From Nitrospira sp. (lineage in GTDB: Bacteria; Nitrospirota; Nitrospiria; Nitrospirales; Nitrospiraceae), in the NCBI GenBank assembly GCA_022843785.1, contig JALHMZ010000007.1, forward strand, positions 114,251-178,250: DNA of 64,000 bases, in the 5' to 3' direction. Both the position numbers and the translations under genes were made by a program. The notes beneath the pieces were generated by a model that ran no database searches, was not told the origin of the DNA, and saw only the letters and a program-made list of their open reading frames with translations. Every line of letters begins with the position of its first letter. Positions within the stretch are counted from its first letter, which is position 1. Below, one piece after another: positions 44,630-54,097 of the stretch.

Positions 44630-47323
44630 ATGGGGCTGAAGCCAGGCACTAATCCCGACGTCGAGGCCGCGACGATTCAACTGAATATCGACGGGAAGAC
44701 CGTGACGGCGAAGGACGGGATCTCGTTGTACGATGTTATCTCAATGACGGGAAAAATCATCCCCGCCATGTGCTACCACTACACCTTCGATCCATTTGGA
44801 TCTTGCGGCATGTGCCTTGTGATGCAAGAAGGGAAAAAGGCGCCCGTCCGGTCCTGCACCGCGAAGGCGACGGCGGGGATGATCATACGAACCGAGGGGG
44901 AGGATCTGTTCCTTGCCCGGAAAAAAGCCGTCGAGAAGCATCTTTCCGTGCATCCGCTCGATTGTCCGGTCTGCGACGCGGACGGCCATTGCGAACTCCA
45001 GGATATGGCGTTCGAGCACGGCGTGACCAATCTTGCCAATGCCAAGCAGAAATTCATTCCAGAAGATACCCGCAGTCCGGTTCTGGACTTCAACATGAAT
45101 CGCTGCATCGCGTGCGCCGAATGTATCAACGTCTGCAAAGATGTGCTGATGATTGATGCCCTCCAATTCATGAAAAAGGGCGGATTCAATCAAGTGGTCC
45201 CGAAGGGCGATCTCGCACTCTCCTGCGAATTCTGCGGGGATTGCCTTGCGGTCTGCCCGGTCGGCGCCATTACCAACAAGTTCTCCAAGTATTTGTACAA
45301 ACCCTGGCAGATGAAAAAGACGACGACGACCTGCAACTACTGCGGGGATGGCTGTCAGATGTACTTGGAAACGAAAGATGAAGAGGTGATCCGCGTCACC
45401 TCGCCGCTCTCCTGGAAGAATAAGTGGGGAGACCGGTCTGAAACGGCTAAAGGCCATGGCGGCCTTTGTGTGCGTGGGCGATTCGGATTTGAGTATTTAG
45501 ATGGGAAGACCCGGTTACGGCAGCCATTGGTTCGTGAGGGCAACCGGCTGGTCGAAAAGCCATGGCTTGAGGCCATGCACCTGGTCGTAGACCGATTTTC
45601 GAATATCAAGAGTAAATATGGCGCCGATGCCATTGCAGGATTAGTCACTGCACGATGCACGAACGAAGAACTGTATTTGTTCCAGAAGCTGATGCGGATC
45701 GGCTTCGGGAGTAATCATCTCGACAGCAGCGCCCGCTACGGCCACCTGAATTTCGTGCATGCCTCGAAACATGCTCTTGGGCTAGGACGAACGCCGAATG
45801 ATTGGGAAGATCTCACCAAAGCCAAAGCCATCCTCCTCATCGGCTCGAACATCACGGAAACGAATCCCCTGACAGCCGTGCGGATCAAAGAAGCGCTTCG
45901 CGTCTATAAGGCGCAGGTGGTGACACTGGATTCCGCCGTGACCAACATGGCCAAGCTCGCTTCCCATCCGTTTGTGATCAAGCCCGGCACGGAGGGATTG
46001 GTTATTCATGGATTGGTGAAGGCGACCATTGAGCTGGACTTGGTGGATGACGAAGCGACCAGGAAACATCCCCAGGCTTTCGCTGCGCTTCAGGCTGCGG
46101 TTGCGGGCCGTTCACTGGACGACGTGGCCTCTCAAACCGGCCTGACCACGGACAACTTGAGGGACATTGCCACGATTTTTGCCGAAGCGCCGCGCGCGAT
46201 CATTATGTGCGCGGAAGGCATCGTGAGGAGAGCCGGTGGTTACGACAATGTGCTGAAACTTATCGACCTGGCCTGGATCACCGGCAAACTCGGCCGTCCC
46301 GGTTGTGGTGTGAATACCGTGACTGAGGAGCCGAATGAGCAGGGCGCCGTTGATATGGGCGTGGCGCCTGAGTTTTTGCCGGGGCAAGCAAGTTTTGACG
46401 ATCCGGTTGCACGCGAGCGATTCGCAAAGGCCTGGGGCGCGGCACTTCCGGTGAGTCATGCCGGGTCGAGTCTCGTCGATATCCTCAAGGGATGTAAGAA
46501 CGGCAGCATCAAGGCGTTATATGTCCTCGGAGAAAATCCGTTGGAGACTTTGCCGGCTTCTATGGAAGTACGGGCTGCATTGGATCGACTGGAGTTGCTC
46601 GTTGTTCAGGACCCGTTCTTGACCCAGACGGCTCGGCAGGCGCATGTCGTGTTCCCCGCCTGTACCTACGCAGAAAAGGACGGGACTTTCACGAATCTGG
46701 AGGGCCGTGTCCTCCGGGTTCGTCAAGCGATGGATCCGATCGGGGAAAGCCTGCCGGATTGGCATATCATGACCTCCCTGGCCAATGCGTTGGGATGTCA
46801 GTGGGAGTATGAATCGGTCAATGATATTCAATCGGAAATGATGAAGCTGTTACCGGGTTATTACAACCTTGGCCAGCCGCGCAAGGTGGTGTCGGCGCCG
46901 GATCGCTACTTGGAAAATGGGTATGCCGCCGAGGTCGCCGTTCGTTACCGGACGATGCCGACTTCGCATGACAGTGCGCGTCCGTTCTCATTGCAGATGG
47001 GCCAGCTGCTTATGCACTCTGGCAAAATGTCGACGGAAGCTCCCGGCCTCATCAAGATTGCTCCGAATACCGGAAAGCTTCGCATGAGTCTGGCGGATAT
47101 GGACCGGCTTGGCCTGCAGGACGGCATGAAGGTGCGTCTGACTTCCGATCTGGGGTCGCTCCAGCTCGGGGTCCAACCCGACCAGTCTGTTGCCATCGGG
47201 ACCTGTTTCTTTCCGGAACATTTCAACGAACCGCCCGTGAAAGATTTGATGAGTGTCTCAGTGGATGCCATGACCGGTGTTCCGGCCTTCAAGCAAACAT
47301 GGGTCAGTATTGAACGAGCGTAA
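44630..47323 (+). CDS. nuoG: NuoG-like subunit with an extra ferredoxin-type cluster
   Basis: This is an 897-residue protein. The [2Fe-2S] ligands are C48, C59, C62 and C76; the His-Cys3 cluster is H108, C112, C115 and C121. Two complete CxxCxxCxxxC motifs follow (C159, C162, C165, C169 and C199, C202, C205, C209), where usual NuoG keeps one cluster. The N7-type set is C235, C238, C242 and C280. The rest is a molybdopterin-oxidoreductase fold with a C-terminal dinucleotide-binding-type domain (~790-890), like formate-dehydrogenase alpha subunits, but no Mo-ligating Cys/Sec is seen. Without NuoE and NuoF, it is the likely electron entry, possibly for ferredoxin. TGAGGT lies just before the ATG. 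Confidence 0.92.
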   Translation: MGLKPGTNPDVEAATIQLNIDGKTVTAKDGISLYDVISMTGKIIPAMCYHYTFDPFGSCGMCLVMQEGKKAPVRSCTAKATAGMIIRTEGEDLFLARKKAVEKHLSVHPLDCPVCDADGHCELQDMAFEHGVTNLANAKQKFIPEDTRSPVLDFNMNRCIACAECINVCKDVLMIDALQFMKKGGFNQVVPKGDLALSCEFCGDCLAVCPVGAITNKFSKYLYKPWQMKKTTTTCNYCGDGCQMYLETKDEEVIRVTSPLSWKNKWGDRSETAKGHGGLCVRGRFGFEYLDGKTRLRQPLVREGNRLVEKPWLEAMHLVVDRFSNIKSKYGADAIAGLVTARCTNEELYLFQKLMRIGFGSNHLDSSARYGHLNFVHASKHALGLGRTPNDWEDLTKAKAILLIGSNITETNPLTAVRIKEALRVYKAQVVTLDSAVTNMAKLASHPFVIKPGTEGLVIHGLVKATIELDLVDDEATRKHPQAFAALQAAVAGRSLDDVASQTGLTTDNLRDIATIFAEAPRAIIMCAEGIVRRAGGYDNVLKLIDLAWITGKLGRPGCGVNTVTEEPNEQGAVDMGVAPEFLPGQASFDDPVARERFAKAWGAALPVSHAGSSLVDILKGCKNGSIKALYVLGENPLETLPASMEVRAALDRLELLVVQDPFLTQTARQAHVVFPACTYAEKDGTFTNLEGRVLRVRQAMDPIGESLPDWHIMTSLANALGCQWEYESVNDIQSEMMKLLPGYYNLGQPRKVVSAPDRYLENGYAAEVAVRYRTMPTSHDSARPFSLQMGQLLMHSGKMSTEAPGLIKIAPNTGKLRMSLADMDRLGLQDGMKVRLTSDLGSLQLGVQPDQSVAIGTCFFPEHFNEPPVKDLMSVSVDAMTGVPAFKQTWVSIERA

Positions 47324-47365
47324 TCGGGTGTGTATGCTGCGCCCGGCGGTGGACAGGAGACTTGG

Positions 47366-47953
47366 ATGAGCGTTTCCGCAATGACCAAAAAAATTCTCCA
47401 TGCCGCGCTGTTCTATGAAATTTGGGACGCGATGAAGGTCACCTTCAAGCACATGTTCCATCAGCCGATCACGTTTCAATACCCCCGCGAACAGCGGGAG
47501 ATTCCGCATGCCCATCGGGGCGCCCTGGGGTTGCTTCGATACGACGATGGCCGAGAGCGGTGCGTCGGGTGCGACCTCTGCGAGGTGGCCTGCCCATCCC
47601 ATTGCATCAAGGTGATCAGCGCTGAAGATACGGCCCGCCCGCTTCAACGATACGCAAGCGAGTTTTACATCGATGTGACGAAGTGCGTATTTTGCGGCTA
47701 CTGTGTGGAGGCCTGCCCGGTCAATGCATTGGCGATGACCAAGATGTACGAGTATTCCACCCATGACAAGCGCACATTAATGTTCGATAAGAAGCGGCTG
47801 TACAACATCGGTGAGCGCCACCTCAATGACGCCAAACAGTATCTGTATGCCCACAATCAGGAGAAGAATGTCGAGGAGAGCCGAGAGTATCGGTACTATT
47901 TTCCGCAGTCCGTACTCAAGACCACGCAAACGCCTCCCAAGCATCTGAGCTGA
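47366..47953 (+). CDS. nuoI: NADH-quinone oxidoreductase subunit I
   Basis: This is a 195-residue ferredoxin-like subunit. Two [4Fe-4S] motifs are complete: C66, C69, C72, C76 (CVGCDLCEVACP) and C107, C110, C113, C117 (CVFCGYCVEACP). They are clusters N6a and N6b, passing electrons to NuoB. The ATG at 47366 has AGGAG 6 bases upstream; the frame begins at 47330. It follows nuoG by 42 bases. nuoH, which normally sits between G and I, is absent. Confidence 0.96.
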   Translation: MSVSAMTKKILHAALFYEIWDAMKVTFKHMFHQPITFQYPREQREIPHAHRGALGLLRYDDGRERCVGCDLCEVACPSHCIKVISAEDTARPLQRYASEFYIDVTKCVFCGYCVEACPVNALAMTKMYEYSTHDKRTLMFDKKRLYNIGERHLNDAKQYLYAHNQEKNVEESREYRYYFPQSVLKTTQTPPKHLS

Positions 47954-47962
47954 GTCGAAGAC

Positions 47963-48490
47963 ATGGTTGCCCTCTTTTTTGCGTATTTCGCATTGGTGAG
48001 TATTGCCGCCGGCGTTCTGACGGTGTCGCTGAAAAACCCTGTCCACTGCGGGCTTGCATTGCTCGCGCTGTTGATGCACGTCTCCGGTCTTTTCGTCCTG
48101 CTCAATGCGGAATTTCTCTGGGCGGTGCAGGTCATCGTCTATGCCGGCGCCATTCTGGTGCTGTACCTGTTCGTGCTCATGCTGCTCAATCTCAAGGCGG
48201 ATGAGCGGTATTTTCATTCCTCGTATCCCTATTTCCTCGGCCCGGCTCTCTTGGGGGCCGGGTATGTCATTTTTCTTTTGATTCGGTCTCCCTTTGCGGG
48301 AGTCAAAGGCGATGTTCCCGACGCGGCCGTGCTGGAACACGGGGACACGTATGCCGTGGGCATCAAGATGTTCAGCGACCACCTGCTGCAGTTTGAAATC
48401 ATCGGCGTCTTTCTGCTGGGCGCCATCATCGGTGCGATCGTCTTGGCGAAGACGCCGAAATCGATCGATCCCATGAGCGGGAAGGAGTGA
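47963..48490 (+). CDS. nuoJ: NADH-quinone oxidoreductase subunit J
   Basis: This is a 175-residue membrane subunit with five helices. The third helix carries the family motif (VQVIVYAGAILVLYLFVLML), the pi-bulge region near the E-channel. It lies 9 bases after nuoI and 6 bases before nuoK. The C-terminal helix LLGAIIGAIVLAK is also typical. Confidence 0.95.
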   Translation: MVALFFAYFALVSIAAGVLTVSLKNPVHCGLALLALLMHVSGLFVLLNAEFLWAVQVIVYAGAILVLYLFVLMLLNLKADERYFHSSYPYFLGPALLGAGYVIFLLIRSPFAGVKGDVPDAAVLEHGDTYAVGIKMFSDHLLQFEIIGVFLLGAIIGAIVLAKTPKSIDPMSGKE

Positions 48491-48496
48491 GAGGCG

Positions 48497-48799
48497 ATGG
48501 TTCCGCTTAGTGCCTATGTGGCAGTCAGTGCGGTCCTGTTCATGACGGGATTGCTCGGTGTCTTGATTCGACGGAATTTTATTATCGTGCTCATGTCCGT
48601 GGAAATCATGATGAACGCCGCCAATATCAATCTGGTGGCGTTCTCGCATTACCTGGAGTCCATGGCCGGCCAGCTGACCGCCCTCTTTTTTATTGCCGTC
48701 GCCGCGGGGGAAGCGGCAGTCGGACTGGCCATCATCATCGTGGTGTTTCGTGGAAAGGTTTCTACGAACGTCGATGAGATGAACGTCTTGAAATGGTAG
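48497..48799 (+). CDS. nuoK: NADH-quinone oxidoreductase subunit K
   Basis: This is a 100-residue protein with three membrane helices. The two membrane glutamates expected for proton transfer fall in MSVEIMMNAANINLVAF and AAGEAAVGLAIIIV. It is homologous to MrpC of Na+/H+ antiporters. The length is standard. Confidence 0.96.
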   Translation: MVPLSAYVAVSAVLFMTGLLGVLIRRNFIIVLMSVEIMMNAANINLVAFSHYLESMAGQLTALFFIAVAAGEAAVGLAIIIVVFRGKVSTNVDEMNVLKW

Positions 48800-48822
48800 C
48801 AGGATGGAGATGACGAGCTAGC

Positions 48823-50799
48823 GTGTCCGACTTAACCGATCTTCTCATCAAACTGATTCCGATTCTCCCGCTTCTGGCCGTGATTTCCAACGGACTTCTG
48901 GGCAGCCGCTATTCCCACGAGATGGCCCATCGGTTGGCGTGGGGATCGGTCGGTCTCTCCTTTCTCTGTGTCATCGGCGTGTTTGCCGATATTCTGCGCA
49001 CTGGCACCGCACGGGAAGTCGTCGCCTACCAATGGATCTTCGGTGGCGATCTCACGATCAATCTGGCCTATCTGGTCGATCCGTTAACCTGCGTGATGTT
49101 GCTGGTGGTGACCGGAGTGGGTTTTCTCATTCACGTCTACTCAGTCGGGTATATGCACGGTGAACCCGGCTTCACGCGTTTCTTTATCTACATGAACCTC
49201 TTCATGGTCTCCATGCTGCTTCTGGTGATGGGGAACAATTATGTGGTTCTGTTTATCGGCTGGGAAGGCGTCGGGCTCTGTTCGTATTTGCTCATCGGGT
49301 ACTACTACGACAAAGTATCGGCGGCGAAGGCGGCGACGAAGGCTTTTGTGGTCAATCGCATCGGCGATGCAGGATTCTTGCTGGCCATCTTTCTGATCTT
49401 CGTCAATTTCAAGACCCTGGACTACACCAAGGTGTTTGCGCAGGCCGGCCAGCTTTCTCCTGACATGGCAACCGCTATCGCGCTCTGCCTGCTGGTCGGC
49501 GCGGTCGGCAAATCGGCCCAGCTCCCTCTCTATACGTGGTTGCCCGACGCGATGGAGGGTCCGACGCCGGTCAGCGCGCTTATCCATGCCGCTACCATGG
49601 TGACCGCGGGTGTGTACATGATTGTCCGTAATCATGTCATTTTCGATCTTTCTCCCACTGCGATGGAAGTGGTTGCCTTCGTCGGCGGTGGTACGGCTCT
49701 ATTCGCCGCTACGATCGGTCTGGTCCAGACTGATATCAAACGGGTGCTGGCCTATTCGACGGTCAGCCAGTTGGGGTACATGTTCCTAGGGTGCGGCATC
49801 GGGGCCTACACGGCCGCCGTATTCCACTTGATGACCCATGCGTTTTTCAAAGCGTTGCTGTTTTTGTCCGCGGGGTCGGTGATTCACGCTCTGTCGGGTG
49901 AGCAGGACATCAGGAAAATGGGCGGACTGAGCAAGAAAATCCCCTGGACATATCGTCTCTTTCTGATCGGCACAATCGCAATTGCGGGGATTCCTCCTTT
50001 GGCGGGATTCTGGAGCAAAGACGAGATCATGGCCCATGCCTTTACCCATGACCACTTCCTGCTCTATGGCATCGCAGCGATCGGTGCTTTTCTCACGTCC
50101 TTTTACATGTTTCGGCTGACCTACCTGACTTTTTATGGCGAGTCCAGAATGGATCACCATACGGAAGCGCATGTCCACGAATCGCCATTGGTGATGATTG
50201 GCCCCTTGGTTGCGCTTGGTTTCTTGTCGCTTGTCGGCGGGTTGCTGTTGGGGTTCCCTCCGGAACATGGCTGGTTGCATCAATTCCTGGCGCCGGTTGT
50301 GGGCTCGGGGGGTCAACATGAGGTCAGCATGGGGTTGGTGTCTGCGCTCATGGTTGTGGCGACCGGGATCGCAGTAATTGGGTGGGGGCTTGCCCACTAC
50401 ATGTATCAGGTCAGCACTCCGACGGCCGATGTGTGGGCCGAGAAATTCTCCGGCGCCTATAGGACCCTGTTGAACAAGTATTATGTCGATGAACTCTACG
50501 ACTTCATCATTGTCGAGCCCATGAAACGCTTGGGTGAGCTGCTTGATTGGTTCGATCGCACGGTCATCGATGGTCTTGTCCGTGGAGTCGGACAGCTGGC
50601 TGATTGGGGCTCTGCCGGGTCAACCTGGATTGAAAAGTATATTGTCTATGCGGGGTTGAATGTCATCGGATACGGCAATCACCTCGCGGCGCGTGAAGGG
50701 CGGAAGATGCAGAGCGGAATGGTCCACCATTATGTCGCTCTCATTGTCGCCGGGCTCTTTCTGTTGGCGCTGGTCGTTCAATTCCTCGTGCAGATGTAG
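48823..50799 (+). CDS. nuoL: NADH-quinone oxidoreductase subunit L
   Basis: This is a 658-residue antiporter-like subunit, starting at GTG 48823. Conserved segments include FIGWEGVGLCSYLLIG (the helix-5 Glu), PLYTWLPDAMEGPTPVSALIHAATMV (helix-7 Lys region) and MTHAFFKALLFLSAGSVIHAL. The C-terminal part (LLNKYYVDELYDFIIVEP and a last helix) forms the lateral helix that braces NuoM and NuoN. It is longer than E. coli NuoL (613 residues). This would fit an arm that must span an extra NuoM, although the extra residues were not located by alignment. Confidence 0.96.
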   Translation: MSDLTDLLIKLIPILPLLAVISNGLLGSRYSHEMAHRLAWGSVGLSFLCVIGVFADILRTGTAREVVAYQWIFGGDLTINLAYLVDPLTCVMLLVVTGVGFLIHVYSVGYMHGEPGFTRFFIYMNLFMVSMLLLVMGNNYVVLFIGWEGVGLCSYLLIGYYYDKVSAAKAATKAFVVNRIGDAGFLLAIFLIFVNFKTLDYTKVFAQAGQLSPDMATAIALCLLVGAVGKSAQLPLYTWLPDAMEGPTPVSALIHAATMVTAGVYMIVRNHVIFDLSPTAMEVVAFVGGGTALFAATIGLVQTDIKRVLAYSTVSQLGYMFLGCGIGAYTAAVFHLMTHAFFKALLFLSAGSVIHALSGEQDIRKMGGLSKKIPWTYRLFLIGTIAIAGIPPLAGFWSKDEIMAHAFTHDHFLLYGIAAIGAFLTSFYMFRLTYLTFYGESRMDHHTEAHVHESPLVMIGPLVALGFLSLVGGLLLGFPPEHGWLHQFLAPVVGSGGQHEVSMGLVSALMVVATGIAVIGWGLAHYMYQVSTPTADVWAEKFSGAYRTLLNKYYVDELYDFIIVEPMKRLGELLDWFDRTVIDGLVRGVGQLADWGSAGSTWIEKYIVYAGLNVIGYGNHLAAREGRKMQSGMVHHYVALIVAGLFLLALVVQFLVQM

Positions 50800-50826
50800 A
50801 GGGTCGAGGGACCTACGGCGGGTATT

Positions 50827-52386
50827 ATGTTGGAAGAACTTACAGCAGGATTTCCGGTCCTTTCCTGCATTCTCTTTTTGCCCGTTCTGGGAGCCATCGT
50901 GCTGTGGCTGTTCGAGGATGAGGACATGGTCCGGACGTCGGCGCTCGCCATCACGCTGCTCGAACTCGCGCTCTCGGTGTTTGTGCTGCTGCGGTTTGTG
51001 CCGGAATCGGCTGCCATGCAGTTCGCGGAGCGTGTGCGATGGATTCCCGCACTGGGCATCAGCTACCACCTGGGCGTCGACGGCATCAGTGTGCTCTTCG
51101 TGGGATTGACCGCTTTTCTGAGTGTGCTGGTCGTGATTTATTCCTGGGACACGATCCGCCACCAAGTGAAGCTCTACATGATGTGTCTGTTGGCGCTTGA
51201 AACGACGACGATGGGCGTGTTCGTTTCATTGGATCTGATCTTGTTCTTCGTCTTCTGGGAGCTGATGCTGATTCCCAGCTACTTTCTGATCAAACTGTGG
51301 GGCGGCGGCGCCGAGCGCCATTCTGCGGCGTTGAAATTCGTTCTCTATACCCTTTTGGGCAGTGTCTTCATGCTGGTCGGCATCGCCTTGCTCAATATCA
51401 ACTTCCACCAGTGGGCGTCTTTGCATCATACGGATCAAAGCTATTCGTTCGATTTACTCGAACTCCTCTCGGCGCCGATTCCGATGGACCAGCAGATTCT
51501 GATCTTCTGGCTCATGTTCATGGGATTTGCCTTCAAGGCCCCGATCTTTCCGTTCCACACATGGCTACCGGATGCCCTGATGGAGGGTCCTATCGGCATG
51601 GCGGTGGTGCTGGCCGGACTGAAGCTTGGCACGTTCGGCTTTATGCGCTTCAGCCTGCCGCTTCTTCCCGATGCCTCCCAAAGCGATACGGTCGTGATCG
51701 TGGTCGTCGTGCTTGGGCTATGCGCCATTCTGTATGGAGCCTGGATGGCGTTGGTTCAACCGGACTTCAGGCGGCTGTTAGCCTACAGCAGCGTCAGCCA
51801 TTTGGGTTTCATCGTCGTGGGACTGTTCTCGCTGAATTACCAAGGTCTGCAGGGCAGCCTTCTGACGATGATCAATCTGGGATTCAGCACGGCCGGCCTC
51901 TTCTTTATTGCGGGGTTTCTCTATTCGCGTCAACAATCCACGCAGCTGTCGGCGTTCGGGGGGATGGCTAAGCAAGTGCCGTTGTTGGCCACGTTCTTTC
52001 TGATTATCGGACTGGCCTCGATCGGACTTCCGGGCACGAACGGTTTTGTGGGGGAATTTCTCATCCTCTTGGGCGCATTCAAAGCCAAGTGGTGGTTCGG
52101 CGCGGTGGCTGTGCTCGGCGTCATTTTTGGGGCGGCCTATTTTCTCTGGTACTACGAACGCGCCATGCTGGGCCCGGTTGGTAAGGCGGTGAAACAGACG
52201 ATGAGTGATCTACAATTGCGTGAGATAGTCATTGCCGTTTCGCTGTCGGTCATGATTCTGTGGATCGGGCTGTATCCGTCGCCCTTTCTTCGAATCATGA
52301 ACGGATCGGTGCAGGCGCTCGTCGATCGGTTGAATCACGGCACTGTGGCGGCACTTGGATCCTCCACGGCTGAAAAAGGACGCTGA
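50827..52386 (+). CDS. nuoM: NADH-quinone oxidoreductase subunit M, first copy
   Basis: This is a 519-residue antiporter-like subunit with about 14 helices. LGVDGISVLFVGLTAFL, FFVFWELMLIPSYFLI (helix-5 Glu) and FPFHTWLPDALMEGPIGMAVVLAGLKLG are the family segments; the last has one residue fewer than the usual AGVLLKLG. LLAYSSVSHLGFIVVG is also present. It pumps protons. It is followed after four bases by a second nuoM, and the two are clearly different proteins rather than a recent duplication. Confidence 0.95.
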   Translation: MLEELTAGFPVLSCILFLPVLGAIVLWLFEDEDMVRTSALAITLLELALSVFVLLRFVPESAAMQFAERVRWIPALGISYHLGVDGISVLFVGLTAFLSVLVVIYSWDTIRHQVKLYMMCLLALETTTMGVFVSLDLILFFVFWELMLIPSYFLIKLWGGGAERHSAALKFVLYTLLGSVFMLVGIALLNINFHQWASLHHTDQSYSFDLLELLSAPIPMDQQILIFWLMFMGFAFKAPIFPFHTWLPDALMEGPIGMAVVLAGLKLGTFGFMRFSLPLLPDASQSDTVVIVVVVLGLCAILYGAWMALVQPDFRRLLAYSSVSHLGFIVVGLFSLNYQGLQGSLLTMINLGFSTAGLFFIAGFLYSRQQSTQLSAFGGMAKQVPLLATFFLIIGLASIGLPGTNGFVGEFLILLGAFKAKWWFGAVAVLGVIFGAAYFLWYYERAMLGPVGKAVKQTMSDLQLREIVIAVSLSVMILWIGLYPSPFLRIMNGSVQALVDRLNHGTVAALGSSTAEKGR

Positions 52387-52390
52387 GTTC

Positions 52391-54097
52391 ATGGGCGAAT
52401 ACGCACTGCTGTATATTCTCTTTGCTCCCTTCGCCGGCGCGTTGGCGCTGATCCTGGTCTCGAATCGACAGCCGATGCTGGTCCGGGGCATCGCCGCGAG
52501 CGCGGCCTTCGTGTCGCTGGTTGCATCGATCTATTTGTTTTATGCCTACGATCCGGTCAAAGGCGGGTTTCAATTCATTCAGAAGTTTGAATGGTCCAGG
52601 CAACTCGGTATTTCGTTGCATCTTGGTGTGGATGGCATCGGGACCCCGCTTGTGCTGGCATCGGCGATTTTGTTGTTTACGGGCATTTTTGTGTCGTGGC
52701 ATATCAGGGATCGCGCGAAAGAATTCTACATCTGGCTGCTGATCCTCGCCGCTGCCACCATCGGCGTTTTCATGTCGCTGGATCTGTTTTTCCTCTACTT
52801 CTTCTATGAGATGTCCGTGATTCCCATGTATCTCTTGCTGGGCATGTGGGGCAGCCACACCAAGCGGTATTTGGAGATGACGGATACGGAAGGACTCAAA
52901 CTGAGGGATTCCGTCGGCTACATTTTCAACTTCGGATCGAATAGCAAAGAATACGCGGCGATGAAGCTGGTGCTCTTCTTGTCGGCCTTCGCGGTTGCGG
53001 CCCTGATGGGTATCCTACTGATTTACAAGTACGCCGGGCTCAATACGTTTGATATTCTCGTGCTTCGCGAACATGCCAACCTCATGAATATTCCCGTGCT
53101 CGGCACAACCCTGGACAAGATCATTTGGGTGCTCGTCTTTTTCGGCTTTGCCTCGATCGCTCCTTTGTGGCCGCTCCATTCATGGTCTCCGGTCGGTCAT
53201 GCCGCGGCTCCGGCTGCGACCAGCATGCTGCATGCCGGGGTGCTCATGAAGCTTGGACATTTCTCGATTATTCGGGTGGCGTTTGAAATTTTGCCTGAGA
53301 CGACCCGTGAGATGATGCCGATTGCGGCCGTCCTCTGCATGTTCAGTATCGTCTACGGTGGGTTTGTCGCCTTCTACGCCAAGGACACTAAATACGTCAT
53401 CGGTTATTCCAGCTCGAGCCACATGGGTTATGTGTTTCTTGGGATGGCGGCATTGAATTACATCAGTTTGAGCGGCGCCGTCATTTATATGTTTGCCCAC
53501 GCGATGGCCACCGGCATGCTCTTCGCCATGGCGGGGTGGGTGTACGACCAGACCCACACGCGGGATCTTCCGTCATTGGGAGGCCTCTCGAACAAGATGC
53601 CGTTTATCTCCGGGTGTTTTGTCGTGGGGTGTATGGCCTCGATCGGCATGCCGGGGACAGTGAATTTCATCGCTGAAATTATGATTATCGTTGGCAGCTG
53701 GGAGAAGTATCCCCTTCAAGTCATTGTTGCCGTGCTGGGGATCGTTCTCACTATGGCCTATCTCTTCAAAATGATGCGGAGCCTGTTCTATGGGCCGATG
53801 AATCAACAATACAGCCATGCGCACGATGCCGTGTCAGCCGTTGATAGGCTGCCATTGCTGGTGATGATTGCCGTCAGCGTGGGATTCGGCATTTTCCCGA
53901 TGCATTTGTATGATGTCGTTCGTTCAGGCGTCGATCCATTAATAGCCAGGATCACCCATGTTGTTCCGGTCGCGCAGAGCGGCGACGGGTTAGGGGCGAA
54001 GAGTGAAGCGACGATTCCTGTGGTTAGGGATCATGTTCCCCTTGTCGCAAATAACCCCGTAGCTCTGACTCCCGACCCTTCACGAGGGCATGAATGA
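52391..54097 (+). CDS. nuoM: NADH-quinone oxidoreductase subunit M, second copy
   Basis: This is a 568-residue NuoM-type subunit. Conserved parts are LGVDGIGTPLVLASAILL, YFFYEMSVIPMYLLLGMWG (helix-5 Glu), PLHSWSPVGHAAAPAATSML with HAGVLMKLGHF, and YSSSSHMGYVFLG. Differences from the first copy are an insertion of about 30 residues after helix 5 (YLEMTDTEGLKLRDSVGYIF), replacement of Asp by Val in the WLPDAH position, and a long polar C-terminal tail. The ATG at 52391 was chosen over the frame start within copy 1. Its stop overlaps nuoN by 4 bases. Together the two copies define the extended complex I known from Nitrospira. Confidence 0.95.
   Translation: MGEYALLYILFAPFAGALALILVSNRQPMLVRGIAASAAFVSLVASIYLFYAYDPVKGGFQFIQKFEWSRQLGISLHLGVDGIGTPLVLASAILLFTGIFVSWHIRDRAKEFYIWLLILAAATIGVFMSLDLFFLYFFYEMSVIPMYLLLGMWGSHTKRYLEMTDTEGLKLRDSVGYIFNFGSNSKEYAAMKLVLFLSAFAVAALMGILLIYKYAGLNTFDILVLREHANLMNIPVLGTTLDKIIWVLVFFGFASIAPLWPLHSWSPVGHAAAPAATSMLHAGVLMKLGHFSIIRVAFEILPETTREMMPIAAVLCMFSIVYGGFVAFYAKDTKYVIGYSSSSHMGYVFLGMAALNYISLSGAVIYMFAHAMATGMLFAMAGWVYDQTHTRDLPSLGGLSNKMPFISGCFVVGCMASIGMPGTVNFIAEIMIIVGSWEKYPLQVIVAVLGIVLTMAYLFKMMRSLFYGPMNQQYSHAHDAVSAVDRLPLLVMIAVSVGFGIFPMHLYDVVRSGVDPLIARITHVVPVAQSGDGLGAKSEATIPVVRDHVPLVANNPVALTPDPSRGHE

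Noticed and set aside
48797..48810. TAGCAGGATGG after nuoK, like the left end of the dispersed repeat
   Set aside because: The match is only ~10 bases, the rest of the element and the right end are missing, and nuoL follows 13 bases later.
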